Below, one piece after another: positions 26,160 through 34,511 of a stretch of 64,000 nucleotides of DNA. Made by a program: the position numbers and the translations under genes. How positions within the stretch are numbered: position 1 is the first letter of the stretch; each line of letters starts with the position of its first letter. Under the pieces are notes generated by a model that was not told the DNA's origin, searched no databases, and saw only the letters and a list, made by a program, of their open reading frames with translations. The stretch comes from Arthrobacter sp. D5-1 (GTDB lineage Bacteria; Actinomycetota; Actinomycetes; Actinomycetales; Micrococcaceae): contig NZ_CP014571.1 of assembly GCF_017357425.1 (NCBI RefSeq), forward strand, positions 930,001 to 994,000. Reading direction: 5' to 3'.

Positions 26160-26537
26160 ATGGACTGGAAACTTGAACTGGTATTTGTCCCTGTCTCCGA
26201 CGTCGATCGCGCGAAGGACTTCTACGTCAACAAGGTTGGTTTCAACGCCGATTTCGATGAGCGTCCCATGGACGGCATCCGCTTCGTGCAACTGACACCT
26301 CCGGGTTCGGCGTGTTCCATCGCCATCGGTGAAGGTCTCACCGACGCCCCTCCGGGTTCTGCGCCCAACCTGCAAGTGGTGGTGGCGGACATCAACAAGG
26401 CCCACGAACACCTCAAGGCCAACGGCGTGGAGGTCAGCGACGTCGACGTCCAGGACTGGGGTCACTTCGTTTACTTCGCTGACCCTGACGGCAACCAGTG
26501 GGCGGTGCAATACCTTCCGCAGCGGCCGAACGGTTAA
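26160..26537 (+). CDS. VOC family (glyoxalase-like) protein
   Basis: 125 aa. Typical VOC pattern: LELVFVPVSDVDRAKDFYVN (first module, strand-helix) and GHFVYFADPDGNQWAVQYLP (second module). Metal-ligand candidates include the first Glu and the late His, but the terminal ligand position is Gln-like, so activity is uncertain. It is the second VOC protein in this stretch and differs clearly from the one at 24517. It lies 48 bases after upp and may share its transcript. Confidence 0.8.
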   Translation: MDWKLELVFVPVSDVDRAKDFYVNKVGFNADFDERPMDGIRFVQLTPPGSACSIAIGEGLTDAPPGSAPNLQVVVADINKAHEHLKANGVEVSDVDVQDWGHFVYFADPDGNQWAVQYLPQRPNG

Positions 26538-26582
26538 GTCACACTTCAGCACCACCCCATGAGCGTGCGGCAGGATGGAACC

Positions 26583-27251
26583 ATGAGCCATCCTGCCGCA
26601 CCCGTGCTGACCGTCCGCGCCGTCCTCTTCGACATGGACGGCACACTCGTCGATTCCACGGCCATCGTGGAGCAGGTGTGGTCTGAGTTCGCTGGCCGCT
26701 ACGGCTTGGACATCGAGGAGATTCTCCGGACCTCCCACGGTGTCCGTTCCGGCGATACGGTGCGCCGTTATGCTCCGGCGGGTGCCGACGTCGTGGCTCT
26801 GACTGCTGAGTTGGACGCCATGGAGCGCACGCGGACAGACGGCGTGATTGCACTGCCGGGCGCCGAAGCGCTGTTGAGTGCCTTGCCGGATGAAGCGATC
26901 GCCCTGGTCACGTCAGCCGACCATATCCTCGCGGGCATCCGCATGAAGGCTGCCGGGCTTTCCATGCCAACCACCACCGTTACCTCGGAGGCCGTAACCC
27001 TCGGCAAGCCGCACCCGGAGGGCTACCTCAAGGCGGCCACCCTGCTGGGAGTCGACCCGGCCGACGTCGTGGTCTTCGAAGATGCGCCAGCCGGTATCGC
27101 TGCGGCGCGCGCAGCCGGGATGCGGACCGTGGTAGTAGGCGACGCCGGTCATCTTGAAGATGGCATGTGGCGCATCCCGGACTACTCGGACGTGACGGTC
27201 ATTTCGGTAAAGGACGACGACGGCGGGCACCTCCTCACGCTGACCCTTTAG
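26583..27251 (+). CDS. HAD-superfamily sugar-phosphatase-like hydrolase
   Basis: 222 aa from the ATG at 26583, chosen for AGGATGG five bases upstream over the ATG at 26559. Motif I is FDMDGTLVDST (Asp nucleophile and second Asp). Motif II is VTSADH (Ser in place of the usual Thr/Ser). Motif III Lys lies in GKPHPEGYLKAA and motif IV is VVFEDAPAGIAAARAAGM. A small helical cap follows motif I, as in subfamily IA phosphatases of hexose phosphates or phosphoglycolate. The cap residues ILRTSHGVRSGDTV resemble sugar-phosphatases. The substrate is not determined. Confidence 0.85.
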   Translation: MSHPAAPVLTVRAVLFDMDGTLVDSTAIVEQVWSEFAGRYGLDIEEILRTSHGVRSGDTVRRYAPAGADVVALTAELDAMERTRTDGVIALPGAEALLSALPDEAIALVTSADHILAGIRMKAAGLSMPTTTVTSEAVTLGKPHPEGYLKAATLLGVDPADVVVFEDAPAGIAAARAAGMRTVVVGDAGHLEDGMWRIPDYSDVTVISVKDDDGGHLLTLTL

Positions 27252-27303
27252 TACCGCCGGGTTAGGACTGTTCCAAGCGATAAACCGGGCGTAGGCTGTG
27301 GGC

Positions 27304-28698
27304 ATGTCTGCGATGCCGGAGGCGTACGGTGCTGCACTGGAGCGGGCCATGGTCCATGCCGGTGACTGGCTTGCGTCGGTCCCAACACGTCCTGTCCGCC
27401 CGTCCTCCGATGCCGATCAGGTAGCCAACAGCATGACGTCGCGGCTGCCGGACGAGGCCACCGATGCTGCGGAGGTAGTTGATGAGCTCGCCGCTCTGGC
27501 TGAGCCCGGCTTGATGGCGATCCAGTCCGGACGGTTCTTTGGGTGGGTCATGGGCGGAACCCTTCCCGCTGCCATGGCTGCGGATTGGCTCGTTTCGGCG
27601 TGGGACCAGAACACGGGGCTTCGGTTCGCTACGCCGGCGGCTGCTGCCATCGAGGAATCTGCCGCCGCGTGGTTGCTGGACCTTCTCCACCTTCCTTCGA
27701 GTGCCGACGTCGGATTCACCACCGGCGCCACCACCGCCAACTTCGTGGGGTTGGCAGCGGGCCGCCAATATCTGATGGACGAGGCGGGTTGGGACCTTGA
27801 GGCGCTGGGGCTGACAGGCGCCCCACGCATCACCACCTTTGCGGGCAGGGAGCGGCACGCCGCAGTGGACCTGGCTTTGCGGTATCTCGGATTGGGTGCC
27901 TGCGTGCCCGTAGATGCCGACGAGGAAGGACGGATTCTCCCCGACGCACTTGCCGAGGCCATGGACCAGCAACCAGGACTGTCACTGGTCTGTCTGCAAG
28001 CGGGCAACCTGCATTCCGGCGCCTTTGATCCCATGGAGGAAGCCATTGCGGTGGCCCACGATCGCGGCGCATGGGTGCACGTGGATGGTGCTTTTGGTTT
28101 ATGGGCCGCCGTTAGCCCGACGCTGCGGGCCCGGCTGGCGGGAGTAGAGGAAGCAGATTCCTGGGCCACGGATGCCCACAAGACGCTGAATGTTCCTTAC
28201 GACTGCGGCTTGGCCATCGTTGCGAGGCCGGAAGCCTTGAGGCGTGCTTTCAGTGTTCACACAAGTTACCTCATTGCTACGGATGCCGGCCCGGGAGATC
28301 CTTTCGAGAAAGTGCCTGAGATGTCCCGCCGTGCCCGGGGCATCCCTGTGTGGGCGGCGCTGAGGCAACTGGGCCGTAACGGGGTGATCTCCATGGTGGA
28401 GCGGCTCGCTGCAAACGCCCGCGCGTTGGCTGAGGGGCTCGCCGCGATTCCGGGAGTCGAGGTGCTCAACGACGTCGTCTTCACGCAGGTATCGGTGAGC
28501 TTCGGCAGTGATGACCGCACACACCGTGTCACGCAACGGCTGATGGCCGAGGGCGCGGTGTGGATGTCCGGGTCCTCCTGGCGTGGCCGTGAAATCCTCA
28601 GGATTTCGGTGAGTAACTGGACCACGGATGCAGGGGATGTTGCTGCGTCCATCGCGGCGGTGCGCAGCGCGTTGGAAGCCGAACCGGAGTCTGTGTAA
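27304..28698 (+). CDS. PLP-dependent group II decarboxylase-like protein
   Basis: 464 aa from the ATG at 27304. The fold-type I PLP signatures are present: TTGATTANFVGLAAGR (phosphate loop), HVDGAFGLWAAV (Asp to the pyridine N) and WATDAHKTLNVPYDCG with the Schiff-base Lys. The whole resembles aromatic-L-amino-acid or diaminobutyrate decarboxylases of group II, annotated in relatives as aspartate aminotransferase family. The amino acid acted on cannot be read from sequence. It stands alone and ends in a strong convergent terminator shared with the cell-wall gene opposite. Confidence 0.82.
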   Translation: MSAMPEAYGAALERAMVHAGDWLASVPTRPVRPSSDADQVANSMTSRLPDEATDAAEVVDELAALAEPGLMAIQSGRFFGWVMGGTLPAAMAADWLVSAWDQNTGLRFATPAAAAIEESAAAWLLDLLHLPSSADVGFTTGATTANFVGLAAGRQYLMDEAGWDLEALGLTGAPRITTFAGRERHAAVDLALRYLGLGACVPVDADEEGRILPDALAEAMDQQPGLSLVCLQAGNLHSGAFDPMEEAIAVAHDRGAWVHVDGAFGLWAAVSPTLRARLAGVEEADSWATDAHKTLNVPYDCGLAIVARPEALRRAFSVHTSYLIATDAGPGDPFEKVPEMSRRARGIPVWAALRQLGRNGVISMVERLAANARALAEGLAAIPGVEVLNDVVFTQVSVSFGSDDRTHRVTQRLMAEGAVWMSGSSWRGREILRISVSNWTTDAGDVAASIAAVRSALEAEPESV

Positions 28699-28705
28699 CG
28701 CGAAA

Positions 28706-28769
28706 ACCGCGCCGGTTCCCGCCATCCGCTCCAGTCTGTACTGGTGCGGGCGGCGGCAACCGGCGCGGT
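28706..28769. terminator. bidirectional terminator hairpin
   Basis: Perfect 12-bp arms ACCGCGCCGGTT / AACCGGCGCGGT (28706-28717 and 28758-28769), with further GC pairing inside, between convergent stops at 28698 and 28786. Confidence 0.75.
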
Positions 28770-28785
28770 AATCAAGCAGTCTGGC

Positions 28786-29613
28786 TTAGTACCAGTTGTT
28801 GGCCAAGTGGAAGCCCAGGGCGGCCGACGGGGATCCGTAGCGTTCCTTGATGTAGTTCAAGCCCCACTTGATTTGGGTCTGGTAGTTGGTCTGCCAATCA
28901 GCGCCCGCGGTTGCCATCTTGCTAGCCGGCAGCGACTGGACAATGCCGTAAGCACCGCTGGAAGCGTTGGTGGCGGTCGTCCTCCAGTTGGATTCCTTCT
29001 CCCACAGGGTGTTCAGCGCAGTCATTTCGCTGGCGCTCCAGCCGTAGTTGCCAAGGATGCTGGCAGCGTAGGCTTTGGCAGCGGCGGGATCGTCCACGGC
29101 CTTGGGGGCGGCAGCAGCAGCTGCAGCTTCGGCAGCGGCGGCGGCAGCAGCGGCGTCGGCGGCCTGCTTGGCTGCAGCATCAGCGGCGGCCTTTTCAGCG
29201 GCGGCCTGGTCGGCAGCGGCCTTCTCGGCGGCGGCCTTTTCAGCGGCGGCCTGGTCCGCCGCGGCCTTCTCGGCTGCGGCTTTGTCCACGGCTGCCCTGT
29301 CAGCGGCGCCCTTTGCAGCGGCTGCATCCAAGGAAGCGGAGATTTCAGCTGTCTTGTTGTTGCTGACCTGGGCATTCGCCTGGGTCTCTGCAACGCGGCT
29401 TACCTCGGGAAGGGTCAGGGCGGCGTTGGCAGCAGTACCGAGCGATGCAACGCCCAGCGCAGCAGCTACAACACCGGCAACAACCGACATGCGGTGGCCG
29501 GACTTGCCCTGGCGGGCAGCGTTCTTGAGGACAGCCTGCGACTTGGTCAACGGTGCGTTGTGCTCATCGCGGTGACGCGCGGAAGGGCGCGTCTGATCAT
29601 TAAATTCAGACAT
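28786..29613 (-). CDS. secreted transglycosylase-like cell-wall protein with alanine-rich linker
   Basis: 275 aa. A cytoplasmic N-terminus precedes a signal/anchor (GHRMSVVAGVVAAALGVASL then TAANA). Residues about 70-170 are a low-complexity A/E/K/D helix with repeated AEKAAADQAA units, probably a rod through the wall. The last about 95 residues are a lysozyme-like or Rpf/transglycosylase fold: GWSASEMTALNTLWEKESNW with the catalytic-type Glu, then SGAYGIVQSLPASKM and a C-terminal FHLANNWY. It likely cleaves or remodels peptidoglycan. Its leader carries a c-di-AMP riboswitch, the usual control of actinobacterial wall hydrolases and resuscitation factors. Confidence 0.82.
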   Translation of the reverse strand: MSEFNDQTRPSARHRDEHNAPLTKSQAVLKNAARQGKSGHRMSVVAGVVAAALGVASLGTAANAALTLPEVSRVAETQANAQVSNNKTAEISASLDAAAAKGAADRAAVDKAAAEKAAADQAAAEKAAAEKAAADQAAAEKAAADAAAKQAADAAAAAAAAEAAAAAAAPKAVDDPAAAKAYAASILGNYGWSASEMTALNTLWEKESNWRTTATNASSGAYGIVQSLPASKMATAGADWQTNYQTQIKWGLNYIKERYGSPSAALGFHLANNWY

Positions 29614-29624
29614 GTGTGATTACC

Positions 29625-29762
29625 TCTCAGCGCCTGCGGAGTTAGCTGTCGGGTTCGGATGAGGTCATCCGGCCGCGCATCACGCTGCGGCTTCACCCCA
29701 AGGGTCCGGCATAAATGCCTGGTCCCGGAGACTCTGGGTCCCCCGTCTCTGCCTCGGAGTAA
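29625..29762 (-). promoter_or_regulatory. c-di-AMP riboswitch (ydaO/yuaA class)
   Basis: Reading the minus strand between 29762 and 29625, the leader of the transglycosylase gene shows GGGGGACCCAGAG, then CTTGGGGTGAAGCCG, then GAACCCGACAGCTAAC, then TCCGCAGGCG and a closing GAGAGG. These blocks, in this order, are the conserved core of the ydaO class that binds cyclic di-AMP. The GAGAGG before the start may double as ribosome site. In this class ligand usually turns expression down. Confidence 0.88.
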
Positions 29763-29879
29763 GTACGGACTCCGGGAAGTGGCAGAGCTCGGCGCATCCC
29801 GGATGTGGGCCAGTTGGGGCGACCCACCCTTTCGACGGTACAGGAGGAATTCGTAGAAGTCACATTTAGGTAACAGAGA

Positions 29880-31409
29880 TCACGACGACGGTGAGTCGCC
29901 TTGCTGGGTTCGTAACTTCTGTTCGGTGGCGACCGCGGGGAATCGAAGGGTGAATTCCGTGCGCCCTGGACGGGACGCCACGTGCACGCTGCCGCCGTGA
30001 GCTTCCACGATGGATTCAACGATCGACAGACCCAGCCCCGACGTGCCCTCGGACCCCGATCTCGCAGCGTCGGCGCGGGCAAAACGGGAGAAGATCCGGC
30101 CCTGGAAATCCTCTGGAATGCCGGGCCCGTTGTCCGTTACGGTCACCACTGGGCTGCCGTCGGCGGAGAGCATCACGCTCGTGACCACCGTGGTGCCGGC
30201 ATCGGTGTGTTTACGGGCGTTGGAGAGAAGATTGGCCAGGACCTGGTGCAGTTGCGTAACGTCGCCGCGGACCGTGACGGGTTCATCCGGGAGTTGGAGT
30301 TGCCAAATCTGGTCCGGTGCCATGATTTTCTCGTCGCTGACAGTTTCAATCACCAACTGGGTGAGGTCCACGTCCGTGATCTTGAGCGCCTGGCCTTCGT
30401 CCAGCCTGGCAAGCAGCAGCAGATCCTCCACCAGGGTGGTCATCCGTTCGGACTGGCTCCGGACGCGTGCCAGCGACTTTCGGCCGTCATCGGTGAAGTT
30501 CTCGGTCATGCTCAACAGTTCGGTGTAACCGCGGATGGCCGTAAGCGGCGTTCGAAGTTCGTGCGACGCGTCCGCGACGAACTGGCGCACCTTGGTTTCG
30601 CTTTCCTGGCGGGCTTCCAAAGCACTGGAGACGTTGTTCAGCATCTGGTTGAGGGCATGGCCAACGCTGCCGACTTCGGTTCCGGGATGGGCGGCCGACG
30701 GCGGGACCCGCACCGCAAGTGCCACCTCACCGGCGTCGAGAGGGAGGCGGGAAACTTTGGTGGCTACCTCGGAGAGCTGCTCCAATGGACGCATGGTCCG
30801 CCGGATGATTACCGTTCCCGCGAGGCCGATCACAGCCAGTCCGCCGAGCGACACCAGAACCATGGTCCACACCAGCGAGGCCTCGGCGCTTTGCTTGTCC
30901 GCGAGAGGCAGTCCCGTCACGATCACGTCGCCGGCAGTTTCGACGGCCACGAGCCGGTAATCCCCATAGGAGAGCGATCGGTCCACAGGCCGGTTGTCCC
31001 GGGGCAACGACAGCAGAATCTGTTTGTCGTCCGCCGTGAGTTCGGCCCGCTTGCCGGAGGCCTCAATAACGCCTGGATTGATCACGGTTGTTCCATCGAT
31101 CCGTGCGTTCAGCGTTCCAGCGGCCTGGCCGCGCGCTTCCAGCGGGTCCGGCCTTCCGGAGGGGGAGGACGGAAAGTTCGACGGCGGCCTGCCGAAGCTG
31201 GTCGCGCGGCTTGACGCCTGCTCCAACTGCCGGTCGAGCTGCTTGTTGAACACCATGTCCATGGAGGCGTAGCTGACCACTCCCACGGCAGCGCAAATGG
31301 CGACCAGCAAGGCCATGGCGACCAGGACCAGTCGGGTACGCAGGTGCCACGCGGAGGGGCTGAGCCAACTGCGGTGTGACTTTTTGGCCACTCCTGAAGG
31401 GGTGCTCAA
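29880..31409 (-). CDS. sensor histidine kinase (HAMP, HisKA, HATPase_c)
   Basis: 509 aa. Two transmembrane helices (residues about 26-50 LVLVAMALLVAICAAVGVVS and about 180-203 MVLVSLGGLAVIGLAGTVII) frame an extracytoplasmic sensor of about 130 residues. A HAMP linker follows, then the phospho-acceptor His in FVADASHELRTPLTAIRGY near residue 285. The ATP-binding boxes are intact: NLLSNARKH (N), VTDNGPGIPEDF (G1), GLGLSIVESIVEAHGG (G2). Pro-Ser-Gly-rich stretches in the sensor give no clue to the signal. It starts four bases after the response regulator stop, so the two form an operon. Overall organisation matches the TrcS/TcrY-type kinases of actinobacteria. Confidence 0.9.
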   Translation of the reverse strand: MSTPSGVAKKSHRSWLSPSAWHLRTRLVLVAMALLVAICAAVGVVSYASMDMVFNKQLDRQLEQASSRATSFGRPPSNFPSSPSGRPDPLEARGQAAGTLNARIDGTTVINPGVIEASGKRAELTADDKQILLSLPRDNRPVDRSLSYGDYRLVAVETAGDVIVTGLPLADKQSAEASLVWTMVLVSLGGLAVIGLAGTVIIRRTMRPLEQLSEVATKVSRLPLDAGEVALAVRVPPSAAHPGTEVGSVGHALNQMLNNVSSALEARQESETKVRQFVADASHELRTPLTAIRGYTELLSMTENFTDDGRKSLARVRSQSERMTTLVEDLLLLARLDEGQALKITDVDLTQLVIETVSDEKIMAPDQIWQLQLPDEPVTVRGDVTQLHQVLANLLSNARKHTDAGTTVVTSVMLSADGSPVVTVTDNGPGIPEDFQGRIFSRFARADAARSGSEGTSGLGLSIVESIVEAHGGSVHVASRPGRTEFTLRFPAVATEQKLRTQQGDSPSS

Positions 31410-31412
31410 CGC

Positions 31413-32153
31413 CTAGTCCGCAGGCTTGATGACATAGCCGGCGCCGCGGATGGTGTGGATCATTGGAGGGTGGTTTGCTTCGATCTTCTTGCGCAGGTAG
31501 GAAATGTAGAGCTCCACGATGTTGGCTTGTCCACCGAAGTCGTAGTCCCACACACGGTCCAGGATCTGTGCTTTGCTGACCACTCGTTTAGGGTTCTCCA
31601 TGAGGTAGCGCAAAAGCTCAAACTGGGTGGCGGTAAGCGGAATGTCCTCGCCGGCCCGGGTGACTTCACGGGTGTCCACGTTCAGGGTAAGGTCACCCAC
31701 CACCAGTTCGGCAGTGTCCATGGCGGCCACGCCGGAACGCTGGACCAGGCGGTGCAGTCGCAGGAGGACTTCCTCCATGCTGAAGGGTTTGGTGACATAG
31801 TCGTCGCCGCCGGCAGCCAGCCCGACGATGCGGTCCTGCACGGCGTCCTTGGCTGTGAGGAAAAGCGCGGGAACTTCCGGGGCAAACGCACGGATGCGGT
31901 TGAGGACTTCCACACCGTCGAATCCGGGAAGCATGACGTCCAGTACGAGGACATCGGGCCGGAATTCTTTGGAAAGCTTCACGGCCCCAGGGCCGTCGCC
32001 GGCAACAGCAACTGACCACCCGGCCATTCGAAGCCCCATGCTCATGAGCTCAGCGAGGCTGGGCTCGTCATCCACCACCAGGGCACGGATAGGGGAGCCG
32101 TCCGGGTGGGAGAGTTGGGGAAGGTTGTTGGTCATGGAGTGCGAGGAGGCCAT
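31413..32153 (-). CDS. OmpR/PhoB-family response regulator
   Basis: 246 aa. Receiver domain: acidic pair in RALVVDDEPSLAELM, phospho-acceptor Asp in PDVLVLDVMLPGFDG near residue 68, then Thr/Lys switch residues in FLTAKD and YVTKPFS. The C-terminal winged helix is complete (LTATQFELLRYLMENPKRVV; YISYLRKKIEANHPPMIHTI then RGAGYVIK). It pairs with the kinase immediately downstream. The ATG at 32153 is used; an internal ATG six codons later is possible. A 32-bp repeat cluster lies about 100 bases upstream, in or near its promoter region. Confidence 0.92.
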   Translation of the reverse strand: MASSHSMTNNLPQLSHPDGSPIRALVVDDEPSLAELMSMGLRMAGWSVAVAGDGPGAVKLSKEFRPDVLVLDVMLPGFDGVEVLNRIRAFAPEVPALFLTAKDAVQDRIVGLAAGGDDYVTKPFSMEEVLLRLHRLVQRSGVAAMDTAELVVGDLTLNVDTREVTRAGEDIPLTATQFELLRYLMENPKRVVSKAQILDRVWDYDFGGQANIVELYISYLRKKIEANHPPMIHTIRGAGYVIKPAD

Positions 32154-32258
32154 GGGACAACTCTCCGATCTGCTGGTTAGCCCGCGCTTTGCCGGTCCTG
32201 TGAGAACGCTGTGAAGTCAACACTAGCGACGTGGAAGTGCGGTGACACGTGTCCGGCC

Positions 32259-32344
32259 CCGGCCGACGCTCTCTCACGTCCCGTTGGTTTCCGGCCGACG
32301 CTCTCTCACGTCGCGTTGGTTTCCGGCCGACGCTCTCTCACGTC
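32259..32344. repeat. three tandem copies of a 32-bp intergenic repeat
   Basis: The 22-base block CCGGCCGACGCTCTCTCACG(TC) starts at 32259, 32291 and 32323, separated by near-identical 10-base linkers (NCGTTGGTTT). Right after the third copy, GAGAGTGAG repeats the CTCTCTCAC in inverse order, making a short hairpin. No cas genes and no spacers of varied sequence. Confidence 0.85.
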
Positions 32345-32887
32345 CGAGAGTGAGGCGATTTGCGGGGACACGGGGTCGAAAATGCGGGGATTTTCGTTTC
32401 CGCGATTGGACAACAGTTGTTTCAGATCGTGAGATTCCGCGGAGGCAGGGTTCGCGTGGAGGCAGATGCGCCAAATGCCCCCTGAAGCGAAGGAAATTCG
32501 GCAGGGCACCAAAAAAGGCGGTCGCGGCAGAATTGAGAGACGTTCATTTTAGGTCAGAACTGAATTGTGATTTGCGACACAATAGACCTTTGCGTCTCAA
32601 AATGTGGACGGTTCGGCGCTTTGTTACTTGCGTGTTGCCATTGTTACGTTGCACACTTCCAATGTGAACAAGAACTCAACAGCACCTGCAGCCGCAGCAA
32701 CCTGGTCCAGCACACCCGCTGGCCATGATGACCGCTGTTGTCGAATGCAAGCCTAACTTTCCACCCCAAGAAGTTTCAGGCATTCGCCCCCTAGCCCAGC
32801 GTTGGGCGCCCCTCCCCAAACTCATTGCGGGGACAACCAGCATTCGAAGCCGCGATGACGGCTATTCACTTTTGAGGTAAGCACTCC
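32345..32887. other. 543-base intergenic region without supportable gene
   Basis: Short open frames on both strands lack ribosome sites and family resemblance. The segment is more AT-rich than the flanking genes, especially 32500-32680, and probably contains the promoter and a long leader for the winged-helix gene (GAGG at about 32871-32874). A small hairpin CCCA-GCGT-TGGG lies at about 32797. Confidence 0.4.
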
Positions 32888-33754
32888 ATGTCAGTTGCAT
32901 CTGGATACGTCCACATCTCCGTCCGTAACGCCAACAAGGCCGCGTCGAACGCGGGGCTCCGCCCCGGCTTTGGCAACCGCCCCGGCTACGCCCCCGCCCA
33001 GCAGGGCGCAGGCCAGCAGGCTCCCGGTTACGTTCCGCAGGGTTACAACCCCAACTCCTATGGCCAGTTGCGCGCCGTACCTACCGCCGAGCCGGCACCC
33101 ATGACTGCGCCCACTCCGGTGATTGCCCAGTCCGACAGGCTCCGCCCCGTTGCCAACGACAATGTGGCCCGCGGCTTTGTGCTCTACATGGGCATTGACG
33201 AGGAAACAGCAGCGGCAGCCGGCACCTCCATTGCCAAGCTGGCCCAGGAAATCCGGGCCTATGCGCAGTCACTCGTGACCGGCGCTGAGAGCTACGCTGC
33301 CGTCGCAGTCGCTCCAGCCGGGGCACCCGGGTCCGCACTCGACGTCGTGCGTTCCACGTTCGGGGACCCCACCGTCGCCGCACGCCAGCGCACCGAAGCT
33401 GCCCGTCCGACGCCCCAGCAGGAATCGCGCCCCTCCGGCGTGCTGATCGACCTCGCCCGCCGCGAAGTGCACCTCGACGGCGAGTCACTGAACCTGACAT
33501 TCAAGGAATTCGAGCTCCTCAACTACCTCGTCGAGAACGGCACTCGCACCGTGGGTCGCGACGAACTCCTTGAGGGTCTGTGGCGCAACGCCGAAGAGGT
33601 GCCCAACGAGCGCACCATCGACGTCCACATCCGCCGCCTCCGCTCCAAGCTCGGCCGCCTCGCCAACACCGTCCGCACGGTCCGCGGCCAGGGCTACCGC
33701 TTCTACGAGCACCCCGAAGTTATTGTCTGGGCCGCTCCGGAATACTCGATCTAA
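32888..33754 (+). CDS. winged-helix transcriptional regulator (OmpR-type DNA-binding domain) without receiver domain
   Basis: 288 aa. The N-terminal about 85 residues are Gly/Pro/Gln/Tyr-rich and probably disordered (GFGNRPGYAPAQQGAG, GYVPQGYNPNSYG). Residues about 85-150 form an unfamiliar small domain (VARGFVLYMGIDEETAAAAG then KLAQEIRAYAQSL). A Pro/Ala linker follows. The last about 95 residues are a complete OmpR-like winged helix (LIDLARREVHLDGESLNL, LTFKEFELLNYLVENG, TIDVHIRRLRSKLGRLANTV then RGQGYRFY). No aspartate phosphorylation receiver exists, so it is not a classical response regulator; the middle domain may sense something else. ATG at 32888. Confidence 0.82.
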   Translation: MSVASGYVHISVRNANKAASNAGLRPGFGNRPGYAPAQQGAGQQAPGYVPQGYNPNSYGQLRAVPTAEPAPMTAPTPVIAQSDRLRPVANDNVARGFVLYMGIDEETAAAAGTSIAKLAQEIRAYAQSLVTGAESYAAVAVAPAGAPGSALDVVRSTFGDPTVAARQRTEAARPTPQQESRPSGVLIDLARREVHLDGESLNLTFKEFELLNYLVENGTRTVGRDELLEGLWRNAEEVPNERTIDVHIRRLRSKLGRLANTVRTVRGQGYRFYEHPEVIVWAAPEYSI

Positions 33755-33878
33755 GTAGCACCGCAGCCGAAAGGCGGCAACATCCCTCTGCGCCGGCGCT
33801 CGTTCCTCCCCACGGCCGCCCTCACCTCGCAAGCCCACGGACCGGCGTGCGTGGGGTCCTGACCCACTTTGATCTGCC

Positions 33879-33920
33879 AACAGCCCTTGAGCAACCGCAC
33901 CAGGTTGACCACGGGCTGTT
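33879..33920. other. nested inverted repeat, possible structured RNA or terminator
   Basis: AACAGCCC (33879-33886) pairs with GGGCTGTT (33913-33920), and inside it CAACC pairs with GGTTG across a six-base loop. There is no T-run after it, so a terminator role is uncertain. Confidence 0.4.
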
Positions 33921-33982
33921 GATCTCCCAAAGAAGGTCAGGAAGGCCCGGGGGAGGGAGTCTGCAGCGGATAGGGTTGGTTC

Positions 33983-34507
33983 ATGAGCGACCACCACATC
34001 AAGCGCCTCGTGATCATGCGGCATGCCAAGGCTGATTGGCCCATGGGTGTGCCTGATCATGAGCGTCCCCTCGAAGAGCGTGGGCATCGGGAAGCGCCGC
34101 TCGCGGGCAAATGGTTGCTCAAGCAGGGCGTGGTGCCGGATTTCATCCTGTGCTCGTCCGCGCTGAGGACCCGCCAGACCTGCACCTGGGTCTGCGATGA
34201 GCTGGGTGACAAAGCGCCGACCCCTAAACTCGAGGACGGCCTGTACGCCGCCTCCGCGAACCGCATGTTGACGGTCATCAATCATGTTCCTGACACGGTG
34301 ACCACGCTGATGGTCATCTCACACATGCCCGGCGTCCAGGATCTGGCCATGCACTTGGCTTCGCGTGATTCGGACCACGACGCGTACATGGATGCCGCTA
34401 CCCGATACCCAACGAGTGCGTTGACGGTACTGGAGACGGAGAAGTCCTGGGCTGAGCTGGACGGGCAGGACGCGCGGCTGACGCACTTCAGCGTGCCCCG
34501 CGCATAA
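33983..34507 (+). CDS. SixA-like histidine phosphatase
   Basis: 174 aa. Histidine phosphatase superfamily: R-H-A motif in LVIMRHAKADWP near residue 12 carries the phospho-accepting His, then CSSALRTRQTC, and SHMPGVQDLA supplies the second catalytic His. Length and the R-H-A (instead of R-H-G) variant match SixA proteins, which dephosphorylate phosphohistidine domains of signalling or PTS proteins. The partner in this organism is unknown. ATG at 33983. It is convergent with the iron-box gene, with only four bases between the two stops. Confidence 0.85.
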   Translation: MSDHHIKRLVIMRHAKADWPMGVPDHERPLEERGHREAPLAGKWLLKQGVVPDFILCSSALRTRQTCTWVCDELGDKAPTPKLEDGLYAASANRMLTVINHVPDTVTTLMVISHMPGVQDLAMHLASRDSDHDAYMDAATRYPTSALTVLETEKSWAELDGQDARLTHFSVPRA

Positions 34508-34511
34508 TCTG

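Noticed and set aside
32259..32344. Regularly spaced repeats as a CRISPR array
   Set aside because: Spacers are identical 10-base linkers, only three units, and no cas genes.
32780..32830. Possible 6C-type small RNA (C-rich loops)
   Set aside because: Only one convincing short hairpin and the C-runs are not in paired loops as the family requires.
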